Shown: positions 6,378 through 14,099 of the stretch, piece by piece
How positions within the stretch are numbered: position 1 is the stretch's first letter
Layout of the letters: each line of letters begins with the position of its first letter
Source of the DNA: Bacteroidota bacterium
GTDB lineage: Bacteria > Bacteroidota > Ignavibacteria > Ignavibacteriales > Ignavibacteriaceae
Length of the DNA stretch: 23,642 nucleotides
Direction of reading: 5' to 3'
Assembly (NCBI GenBank): GCA_024278655.1
Contig: JAJRSV010000233.1
Span: forward strand, 1-23,642
Program-made: the position numbers and the translations under genes
Notes under the pieces: generated by a model
What the model was told of the DNA's origin: nothing
The model's input: only the letters and a program-made list of their open reading frames with translations
Database searches by the model: none

Positions 6378-8291
6378 ATGGCAGAAGAAAAAACAGCAGC
6401 TAAAAAGAAATTCAAATTTAAAGCGGAAGTAAGGCAACTGTTAGATATACTCGTTCATTCGCTTTACACAAGCAGGGAAATATTTTTGCGCGAACTGATT
6501 TCGAATGCTTCCGATGCACTGGATAAAGTTCGTTTCGAATCGAATAAAGGAACCGACATTGCAGATAACGATTTGCCGTTAGAAATTAGAATAGATTTTA
6601 ATGAAAAGAAAAAACTGCTTACAATAAGTGATACCGGAATCGGAATGACGCGCGATTAGATTGTGAAGAACATCGGAACCATTGCCAAATCGGGTTCGGC
6701 AGAATTCTTAAAGCAATTAGCAGAACATAAAGAAGACGCAAACAATATCATCGGAAAATTCGGCGTTGGTTTCTATTCCGTGTTTATGGTTGCTGAAGAA
6801 GTAATCATTAAAACGAAATCGTATAAAAAAGATGAACCGCCTGTTATGTGGCGTTCTAAAGGAACAGGCGATTTTGAAGTTGCTGAGTTAGATGAAAAAT
6901 TAAAACGCGGCACAACAATAGAAATTCATCTTAAAGATGATGCAAAAGAGTTTGCAGATAAATACCGGCTTGAATCGATTATAAAGAAACACTCTAACTT
7001 TATCCAGTTCCCTATTTATCTTGGCAAAGAAAAGGTCAACACGGTTTCTGCATTATGGCGCGAACCGAAAAGCTCTGTAACGAAAGAACAATACACAGAG
7101 TTTTATAAATTTTTAAGCTACGATGAGGAAGAACCGCTCGAAGTAATTCATACATCGGTTGATGCGCCGATACAGTTTAACGCGCTTCTCTTCATCCCGA
7201 AGAAGAGCAACGAGTGGTTCAAGTTCAGCCGGGAAGATTACGGTTTGGATTTATACGTGCGCAGGGTTTTAATTCAGCACAAGAACAAAGACCTGCTGCC
7301 CGAATACTTAAGCTTTGTTGTAGGTGTTGTCGATTCGGAAGATTTGCCGTTGAATATATCGAGAGAAACTTTACAGGAAGATATTGTCTTCAACAAAATT
7401 TCATCAAGCATTACAAGCCAGGTTCTTTCGCATCTCGAGAAGATGGCGAAGGATGATCCGGAAAAGTATAAACAATTCTGGAAAGAGCACGGACAGATTT
7501 TCAAACTCGGTTACATGGATTTTACCAATCAGGAGAAATACACAAAGCTGCTGCGGTTTAATTCTTCTGCTTCGAAAGATGCCGATGAGCTTATCTCGCT
7601 CGATGATTATGTCGGCAGAATGAAAAAGGATCAGAAAGAAATTTATTACGCACTCGGTGTAAGCAGAGATGCACTTGCACTCAATCCGCATCTCGAAATA
7701 TTTAAGAGCAAAGGAATAGAAGTGCTTTATCTTTATGATCCTGTGGATGAGTTTGTTATTAACGCTTTAAGAAAATATAAAGACTACGAATTCAAATCGG
7801 TTGAGAACGTTGATCCCGTTAAGTTGGAAAAGATGGAATCGGTTGAAAAGAAATCGAAAGAGATAGAAGAGTTAAGTAAAGATGATCAGTTGCATTTCGA
7901 TAGTTTGCTTGCAAAGATGAAAGAGATTTTAGGCGACAGGGTTGAAGATGTTAAAGAATCGAAACGGCTTACCGATAGTCCGGCATGTTTGGTCAGCAAG
8001 GAAGAAGGTATGTCGGCACAAATGCAGAAGATATTAAAGCTTGCAAATCAGAACATCGGTGAGCAAAAGAAAGTGATGGAAGTAAATAAAGACCATAAGC
8101 TGATAAGGAATTTGCTGAAAGTGTTCAAGAAATCATCAAACGATGAATATATTAAAAACGTAACAGAGCAGTTATACGAATCTGCTTTGCTGCTGGAAGG
8201 GTCGCTTGACGATCCGCATAAGCTTGTAAACAGACTGAATAAGATGTTGGAAGAATCAAGTGATTGGTATGTTGAATTAAAGAAATATTAA
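6378..8291 (+). pseudogene. htpG: Chaperone HtpG (Hsp90), interrupted by an in-frame TAG
   Basis: HtpG is the bacterial Hsp90, a dimeric ATP-driven chaperone. The frame has 637 codons, full family length, after a strong AAAGGAGG ribosome site. Codon 94 (6657-6659) is TAG, in GMTRD-stop-IVKNIGTIAKSG, where the family normally has Glu or Asp (a DEIVKN-type sequence). Everything on both sides is in one frame and well conserved: N-box NASDALDK (from about 43), DTGIGM (about 85-90), GTIAKSGS, and lid GKFGVGFYS (about 126). The stop splits the ATP-binding domain, so neither a 93-residue fragment nor a restart at GTG 6663 (no ribosome site) could bind ATP normally. No decay is seen elsewhere, so the change is recent or a sequence error. 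It is unlikely to be recoding, since TAG ends mnmE and trpB nearby. Confidence 0.93.
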
Positions 8292-8322
8292 CCGACCCTT
8301 TAACTTGCGGTTGACGATATAT

Positions 8323-8470
8323 AGGGGCTGTCTAAAACAAAAGGATTGTCACTCTGAACCTGCCTGTCGTCAGGCAGGCGAAGTGAAGAGTCTGAAATGC
8401 TGGTAAAATCGAAGATTCTTCGTCGCTTCGCTCCTCAGAATGACAGTAAAGTTTCTTTTTAGGCGGCTCA
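8323..8470. repeat. Imperfect palindromic intergenic repeat between htpG and clpB
   Basis: The arms TGTCACTCTGA (8347-8357) and TCAGAATGACA (8435-8445) form an almost perfect terminal inverted repeat. Complementarity continues outward (GCTGTCTAAAA on the left, the complement of TTTTTAGGCGGC on the right) and inward with gaps (GCGAAGTGAAGAGTCT against AGATTCTTCGTCGCTTCGC). A related element lies at 23511-23627. It may also act as the htpG terminator. A separate short hairpin sits inside its left arm at 8359-8378. Confidence 0.75.
8359..8378. repeat. 20-bp hairpin element nested in the larger repeat
   Basis: CCTGCCTG and CAGGCAGG form a perfect 8-bp stem over a TCGT loop. The copy of the outer repeat at 23.5 kb reads straight through this point without it. 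A relative, with G-T wobble pairs, is at 22536-22555. Confidence 0.75.
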
Positions 8471-8523
8471 GAGACAACCGCAGAAACAAATGCAAAAGGG
8501 AAGGTTGGAAAGGAAGTGATATT

Positions 8524-11157
8524 ATGGCATTTAACTTAAACAAATTAACAGTAAAGGCGCAGGAGATTGTGCAAAACGCAATCGAGATTGCGCAGAATTA
8601 TAACAACCAGGTTTTGGAACCGGAACATCTGCTTGCCGCACTCATTCAGGAAAGCGGTAACATAGCCGATACTATACTGCGTAAAACAGGCGGCAATGTG
8701 GATGCGATTAAAGTAAAAGTAAACGGCTTGCTCGAGTCGCTGCCAAAGGTAACGGGAGCGGGCGTGGGTAATCAGCAAATGTCGCAGAACCTTGCGAAGC
8801 TTTTCGATACTGCGGCAGAAGAAGCGAGACAGCTTAAGGATGAATATGTTTCAACCGAACACTTGTTGTTGGCTTTATCGGAAGATCAGGGTAAAGCGGG
8901 ACAGTTATTGAGAGATAACGGAATTTCGCGCGACTTAATTCTTGCTGCTTTAAAAGATGTTCGCGGAAATCAGAGAGTAACTTCGCAGAACCCCGAAGAT
9001 ACATATCAGGCATTGCAAAAGTACGGCAAAGACCTGAACGAACTTGTTAAAGCAGGCAAGCTCGATCCCGTAATCGGAAGAGACGAAGAGATACGCAGAG
9101 TGCTGCAGGTTCTTTCGCGAAGAACGAAAAACAATCCCGTTTTAATCGGTGAACCCGGCGTTGGTAAAACCGCAATTGTAGAAGGAATTGCACACAGGAT
9201 TGTAGCTGGTGATGTACCTGAAAATCTTAAGACGAAAAGAATCGTTGCACTTGATATGGGTTCTCTCGTTGCAGGCACACAATTCCGTGGTCAGTTCGAA
9301 GAGAGAATGAAAGCGGTTATAAAAGAAGTTGAAAGCTCGAACGGCGAAATAATTCTTTTTATTGATGAGCTTCATCTTCTTGTCGGTGCCGGCGCAACGC
9401 AAGGCGCGATGGATGCAGCCAACATTCTTAAACCCGCACTTGCCCGCGGCGAGTTGCATGCAATCGGTGCTACTACGCTCAATGAGTATAAGAAGCATAT
9501 CGAAAAGGATGCTGCGCTCGAAAGAAGATTTCAACCCGTGCTTGTAAACGAACCTTCGGAAGAAGATGCAATTTCTATCTTAAGGGGATTGAAGGAACGA
9601 TACGAAGTTCATCATGGTGTACGCATAACCGACGGCGCAATTGTAGCTGCCGTGCAGTTATCGCAAAGATATATTACGGACAGGTTCCTTCCCGATAAAG
9701 CAATCGACCTTATAGATGAAGCAGCATCAAAACTCCGAATTGAAATCGATTCGATGCCGGAGGAACTCGACACATTGGAAAGAAGAGTTAAACAACTTGA
9801 GATTGAACGCGAGGCACTAAAACGCGAAAAGGATGAATCTTCGGCTAAACGTCTGCAAGAGATAGAAAAAGAATTGAGCGAGCTCGAAGAAGAAAGAAAC
9901 AAGCTTAAAATGCACTGGCAGCTTGAGAAGGAAAAGATTCAGAAGATACGTTCTTTAAAAACAGAAATTGAAAACGCTAAAACTCTTGCCGAAAAGTATG
10001 AACGCGAAGGCGACCTTGGTAAAGTTGCAGAGATTCGTTACGGCAAAATCACAGAGCTACAGAAGCAGTTGGAGATAGAAACGAAAGAGCTTGCCGAGAT
10101 TCAGAAAGATACGAAGATGCTTAAAGAAGAAGTCGATGCAGAAGACGTTGCCGAAGTTGTTGCCAAGTGGACAGGCATTCCGGTAAGCAAAATGTTAGAG
10201 AGCGAAAGAAGCAAGCTTCTGCGGCTCGAGGAAGAACTTCACAAAAGGGTTGTCGGACAGGAAGAAGCTGTTTCGGCAGTTGCTAATGCTATCAGAAGAT
10301 CGCGAACAGGATTACAGGATGTTAACCGTCCAATCGGTTCGTTCATTTTCCTTGGTACGACAGGTGTTGGTAAGACGGAGCTCGCACGTTCACTTGCAGA
10401 GTTTCTGTTTGATGATGAGCATGCGATGATTCGTATTGATATGAGTGAGTATATGGAGAAGTTTTCCGTATCGAGATTGATTGGTGCACCGCCCGGATAC
10501 GTCGGTTATGAAGAAGGCGGTCAGCTTACCGAAGCTGTAAGAAGAAGACCGTATTCGGTTGTGCTGTTAGATGAAATCGAAAAAGCACATCCCGATGTGT
10601 TCAACGTACTGCTGCAGGTTCTCGATGACGGACGATTAACCGATAACCAGGGCAGAACGGTTAACTTTAAAAACACGATTATAATAATGACGTCGAATCT
10701 CGGCTCGCACCTGATACAGGATAAGCTGTTCAACATTGATGAAGAGCAGATTGAAGAAGTTATGGGCGAGCTGCGTGAAAGTATGGTCGATCTGTTAAGG
10801 AAAACAATCAGACCGGAATTTCTGAACAGGATTGATGAGATAGTTCTCTTCAAACCGTTAACGCATAAAGAGATAAGAGAGATTGTTGATATTCAGTTGA
10901 GAAAGATAATCGAGATGCTTAAAGAGAAAAACATAACTCTCGAAGTAAGCGACGATGCAAAAGACTGGCTTGCAAATCTCGGTTACGATGTAACATTCGG
11001 TGCAAGACCGTTGAAGAGAACGATACAGAAGTATCTTGTAAATCCTTTATCGCAGGAGCTGCTGATGGAGAACTTCTCTGCCGGCGACACAATTTATGTT
11101 ACCGTTGGTGATAAAGGGAAGTTGGAATTCAGTAAGAAAGAAGAAGTTAACGTTTAA
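8524..11157 (+). CDS. clpB: ATP-dependent disaggregase ClpB
   Basis: ClpB (Hsp104) is a hexameric AAA+ motor that threads proteins out of aggregates with help from DnaK/DnaJ and small Hsps. I start at ATG 8524 (MAFNLNKLTVKAQEIVQNA), the canonical family N-terminus, behind GGAAGTGA; the longer frame from 8440 enters the repeat. This gives 877 residues. The double Clp N-domain covers about 1-145. NBD1 has Walker A GEPGVGKT (209-216) and Walker B ILFIDELH. The coiled-coil M domain, specific to ClpB, covers about 417-528. NBD2 has Walker A GTTGVGKT (611-618) and Walker B VVLLDEIEKAHPDV. The C-terminal GYDVTFGARPLKR motif is present. The ClpP-binding loop is not expected or seen. It closes the chaperone cluster. 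Confidence 0.98.
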   Translation: MAFNLNKLTVKAQEIVQNAIEIAQNYNNQVLEPEHLLAALIQESGNIADTILRKTGGNVDAIKVKVNGLLESLPKVTGAGVGNQQMSQNLAKLFDTAAEEARQLKDEYVSTEHLLLALSEDQGKAGQLLRDNGISRDLILAALKDVRGNQRVTSQNPEDTYQALQKYGKDLNELVKAGKLDPVIGRDEEIRRVLQVLSRRTKNNPVLIGEPGVGKTAIVEGIAHRIVAGDVPENLKTKRIVALDMGSLVAGTQFRGQFEERMKAVIKEVESSNGEIILFIDELHLLVGAGATQGAMDAANILKPALARGELHAIGATTLNEYKKHIEKDAALERRFQPVLVNEPSEEDAISILRGLKERYEVHHGVRITDGAIVAAVQLSQRYITDRFLPDKAIDLIDEAASKLRIEIDSMPEELDTLERRVKQLEIEREALKREKDESSAKRLQEIEKELSELEEERNKLKMHWQLEKEKIQKIRSLKTEIENAKTLAEKYEREGDLGKVAEIRYGKITELQKQLEIETKELAEIQKDTKMLKEEVDAEDVAEVVAKWTGIPVSKMLESERSKLLRLEEELHKRVVGQEEAVSAVANAIRRSRTGLQDVNRPIGSFIFLGTTGVGKTELARSLAEFLFDDEHAMIRIDMSEYMEKFSVSRLIGAPPGYVGYEEGGQLTEAVRRRPYSVVLLDEIEKAHPDVFNVLLQVLDDGRLTDNQGRTVNFKNTIIIMTSNLGSHLIQDKLFNIDEEQIEEVMGELRESMVDLLRKTIRPEFLNRIDEIVLFKPLTHKEIREIVDIQLRKIIEMLKEKNITLEVSDDAKDWLANLGYDVTFGARPLKRTIQKYLVNPLSQELLMENFSAGDTIYVTVGDKGKLEFSKKEEVNV

Positions 11158-11166
11158 CCCACGCGT

Positions 11167-11195
11167 AGGGCGGGAAGTCTCCCCGCCCTTTTTTT
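11167..11195 (+). terminator. Rho-independent terminator after clpB
   Basis: AGGGCGGG (11167-11174) pairs with CCCGCCCT (11182-11189) over a 7-nt loop, followed by a run of seven T bases. It is 10 bp past the clpB stop. No T tract exists in the other direction, so it serves clpB only. Confidence 0.92.
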
Positions 11196-11216
11196 ATATC
11201 TTATTGAACCTAAAAA

Positions 11217-12914
11217 TCAAAACAAAGAACCTCCATCTCCAACCATATCCTTCCTAACCAATGGTATTGGCGGACTGCCGTATGAAAGAAACTTATCATG
11301 AAAATCTTTCAACTTTTTATCCGGGTTTGCCGTTAACCAATCCCTTCTTAATTTTTTAATCATCAGTTTACCCATTGTATAATTAAGGTAAGCAGGATCG
11401 TAAGTACCGCGTGCCGCCTGTTGCATTGCATTTCCCGGATCGATATAGCCTTTTTCTATAAACATCCGTTTCGATCCTTCAACCGTCATCCCTTCTGTGT
11501 GTAATCCTATTGCCGAAAGGAATCTGATGTTTCTTAACAACGCATTTACAAGCTCGCCTATTTGGTATTCGGGGTCGTAGTTGCCGAGTCCCAAATCGTA
11601 CATCATCTCTTCTGTGTAATGTGCCCATCCTTCTCCGAAAGCATAACCCCAAAACACACCGCTGACTTTAAACGGCGAGTTTCTTTTATGTAATGAATGA
11701 AGAAAATGCCCGGGCCACACTTCGTGAACCGATGTAAACATTAAATCTGCATTACCGGGAATATATTGCTGCTGCATTTCTTTACTCCATGTTGGATCCG
11801 GCGGCGCTATGTAATAAACAGCGGGAAGATTCTTTTCATATATACCGGGAGTTTCGATGTAAGCAAAATTCCATCTGTTGTAAGGCGGGGCTTCGTCAAC
11901 CAGCGCTTCATCTTTATACGGGATACTTACAATGCTTTTATCGATTAAAAATTTCTTTAACATCTTTAATTGTTCCGATGCACTTTCAACCGCGCCTTTC
12001 TCCGGTTTGTGACTGGTCATAATAGCTATGCATTCTTCAATCGATTTCCCCGGCGCAAACTTTTCGCACGCTTCTTTCAATGCTTTCAGGTTTCTGTTCA
12101 AATCCTGCTCTGCAATTTTCTTCAGCTCATCCAACGGAACATCAACTCTTTCTGTTGCCCACAACATCTTTTTGAATAGTTCCGGTCCTAATGCATAAGA
12201 ACCATTACTTTCCGTCAGAATACTTTCGAACCAATCGCGCATTTCTATTGCTGCATCAATTGCTTTTTGATTAGCCGCCGCAAGCTCTTTCTGTAAATTA
12301 TCATCATTTACCGATTCGAAAATTTCAGGCAAGTCTTTGCTGAAGAATTCAACATAACCTTTAAAAGAATTTCTTCCAAGCACTGCGAAGGTTTTTGGTA
12401 ACGGCAATTGCAGATTTTGTTTTATATACTTAACTGCTGCAGGAAAGTTGTTTGCATATTTTATATAAGATTTCATTCTTTCTTTAAGCGGTGCATACTC
12501 GCGCGTTAAGTAAACACTCGGATTTATTTTGTCTAAATAAAACATCGGATTCTTAAAAGGAATCTTCGCATCTTCAAGCCAGAAAAGTTTATTATCAATT
12601 ATTGAATAAAGATATTCACGCTCGAACTTTTGTGTTCCGGTTAATTCGTTACCGGGAAACTGTTCCGCCGCTTTTCTTTTATCGTAAAACCATTTTATTT
12701 GCTTTGATATTCCATCGGGAGACCAATCGGGAAACTGCCCGTCGTATTCATGCAATCCGGCATGGACAGCCGTAGTTGGGTTTTGCTCCAGATATTCCGA
12801 AATAAAGTTATCTACAAAAACGTCCCACTTGTTTGTTTTCTCTTCCTTCGTACTGCATCCTGATAACAGAAGCATTAAAGCGATAGTAACAGCCGCTAAA
12901 AAAAACCTTCTCAT
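11217..12914 (-). CDS. DUF885-family lipoprotein, predicted zinc metallopeptidase
   Basis: The protein has 565 residues and begins MRRFFLAAVTIALMLLLSGC, a lipoprotein signal with Cys20 as the probable lipidated residue, so it is exported and membrane-anchored. The DUF885 body follows. Its key motif is HEVWPGH (His397, Glu398, His403), matching the family's HExxPGH. Downstream is GEGWAHYTEEMM, whose Glu residues may give the third metal ligand, and the conserved RGTYDPAYLNYTMGK near the C-terminus. Substrates of such proteins are mostly unknown; a peptidase or oligopeptide-processing role in the envelope is inferred. The ATG at 12912-12914 follows a good GAAAGGAT ribosome site. It is divergent from the Mut7-C gene and convergent with clpB. 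Confidence 0.9.
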   Translation of the reverse strand: MRRFFLAAVTIALMLLLSGCSTKEEKTNKWDVFVDNFISEYLEQNPTTAVHAGLHEYDGQFPDWSPDGISKQIKWFYDKRKAAEQFPGNELTGTQKFEREYLYSIIDNKLFWLEDAKIPFKNPMFYLDKINPSVYLTREYAPLKERMKSYIKYANNFPAAVKYIKQNLQLPLPKTFAVLGRNSFKGYVEFFSKDLPEIFESVNDDNLQKELAAANQKAIDAAIEMRDWFESILTESNGSYALGPELFKKMLWATERVDVPLDELKKIAEQDLNRNLKALKEACEKFAPGKSIEECIAIMTSHKPEKGAVESASEQLKMLKKFLIDKSIVSIPYKDEALVDEAPPYNRWNFAYIETPGIYEKNLPAVYYIAPPDPTWSKEMQQQYIPGNADLMFTSVHEVWPGHFLHSLHKRNSPFKVSGVFWGYAFGEGWAHYTEEMMYDLGLGNYDPEYQIGELVNALLRNIRFLSAIGLHTEGMTVEGSKRMFIEKGYIDPGNAMQQAARGTYDPAYLNYTMGKLMIKKLRRDWLTANPDKKLKDFHDKFLSYGSPPIPLVRKDMVGDGGSLF

Positions 12915-12976
12915 TCAATATCCTTTCTAATAAAATTGATTTTTGAATTTCGGGGTTCCCGCTCGATATGTAAAAG

Positions 12977-13008
12977 CGAAATTAAATTATACGTTGTTAA
13001 TTAACAAA
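12977..13008 (-). promoter_or_regulatory. Probable promoter of the DUF885 gene, with an overlapping palindrome
   Basis: On the minus strand TTTG (13008-13005) lies 20 bp before TAATTTCG (12984-12977), one base off TAnnTTTG. The 14-bp perfect palindrome TTGTTAATTAACAA (12994-13007) overlaps the -33 box, where a bound regulator could block it. It also lies upstream of the divergent gene at 13054. Confidence 0.4.
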
Positions 13009-13053
13009 CCAAATGTTGTTATTTTTATGATTAAGTAATTATAACGATTTACC

Positions 13054-13794
13054 ATGCATAAAGTTTATATAAGGTTTTACGAGGAGCTGAACGATTTCCT
13101 TCCAGAGGAAAAAAGAAAAACAAGGTTTGTGCATAATTATATCGATCGCACATCGGTTAAGGATTTAATCGAATCTTTAGGCGTGCCGCACACCGAAGTT
13201 GATTTGATTCTTGTTAACGGAAAGTCTGTTGGCTTCGATTACTTAATCAACGACGGCGATTATATCTCTGTATATCCTGTCTTTGAATCGCTCGATATTT
13301 CGGATGTTCAGCACTTACGACCAAAACCGCTTCGCACGCCCAAGTTCATTGCAGATGTTCATCTCGGGAGATTAGCCCGCTATATGAGAATGACGGGATT
13401 GGATGTTTTGTACGATAACAGTTACGATGACGAACAGATAGTAAAGATTTCTTTAAAAGAACGAAGAGCAATTCTAACAAAGGACAGAGGAATACTAAAA
13501 CGCAGCGAAGTAACTCATGGCTATTTTGTAAGAAGCACAAAAGTAAAAGAACAATTGAAAGAAGTAATAAAACGTTTCGATTTGAAAAACGAGATTAAAG
13601 AATTTACCAGGTGCATCGAATGCAACACAAAGCTTAAGCGTATAAACAAAAGTAAAATCATTAATGAGCTTCCGCCGAAGGTAGCTGAATGGCATAACGA
13701 GTTTTACCGCTGTCCCGGCTGCGATAAAATTTACTGGAAGGGAAGCCACTATAAACGGATGTTATCTGTTATAAAAGAACTAAATGCGGGGTAA
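13054..13794 (+). CDS. Mut7-C RNase-like domain protein with N-terminal ubiquitin-like domain
   Basis: The protein has 246 residues. The first ~85 form a ubiquitin/MoaD-like fold (VYIRFYEELNDFLP, INDGDYISVYPVF), a known N-terminal partner of Mut7-C in bacteria. The Mut7-C part starts at about 97 (KFIADVHLGRLARYMRMTGL). It has the PIN-related acidic positions in ADVHLG, SYDDEQI and LTKDRGILKR, and ends in a zinc ribbon with two CxxC pairs (CIECNTKL and CPGCDKIYW). Such proteins are predicted RNases; the cellular target is unknown. No Shine-Dalgarno is visible before the ATG, so the start rests on the length of the ubiquitin-like domain. It stands alone between the divergent DUF885 gene and a repeat-bearing spacer. 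Confidence 0.88.
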   Translation: MHKVYIRFYEELNDFLPEEKRKTRFVHNYIDRTSVKDLIESLGVPHTEVDLILVNGKSVGFDYLINDGDYISVYPVFESLDISDVQHLRPKPLRTPKFIADVHLGRLARYMRMTGLDVLYDNSYDDEQIVKISLKERRAILTKDRGILKRSEVTHGYFVRSTKVKEQLKEVIKRFDLKNEIKEFTRCIECNTKLKRINKSKIINELPPKVAEWHNEFYRCPGCDKIYWKGSHYKRMLSVIKELNAG

Positions 13795-13800
13795 AATGGC

Positions 13801-13994
13801 ATAAAGGTATAGGGTATAGAGGTATAAGGGAAATGGAGTTATAATTGACCTGCGTGCTCCAACTTTCTTTAGGCAAAGTCGATTAAATGAAGGAAACTTT
13901 AGCGTAAACAGAATAAAAACCGAAATAACTTATTCCTATACCTTTATACCCTATACCCTTATACCTATACACATATACCCTATACCTCTATACC
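13801..13994. repeat. Inverted pair of TATACC short tandem arrays
   Basis: The left array (13801-13830) has three GGTATA units spaced 7-8 bp apart. The right array (13935-13994) has seven TATACC units plus one TATACA, mostly 7-8 bp apart. The arms are complementary in stretches of 13, 14 and 10 bp, so a long hairpin with a ~104-nt loop could form. This is nearly all of the Mut7-C to phosphoesterase spacer (13795-14099). No gene was found in it. Confidence 0.85.
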
Positions 13995-14099
13995 GTTCTA
14001 TCGTCCCGAAGAAACCCATCAAAAAATCAATCTTTATTTTCACTTATTATTGATAACTTTCTTTTCATCATAAATTTTTTACGGAATTACCAATTCATT

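Noticed and set aside
6657..6659. TAG as a recoded amino acid (pyrrolysine or suppressor tRNA)
   Set aside because: TAG ends mnmE right after FCIGK and also ends trpB2 and the small lipoprotein, so it is a normal stop. The site in htpG normally has an acidic residue with no special role.
9142..9534. 130-codon frame opposite clpB and several similar antisense frames in clpB, htpG, mnmG and trpB2
   Set aside because: They mirror the codon use of the strongly supported genes on the other strand and have no ribosome sites or family features.
13801..13994. CRISPR-like array
   Set aside because: The units are only 6-8 bp, with no unique spacers of 25-40 bp and no cas genes in the window.
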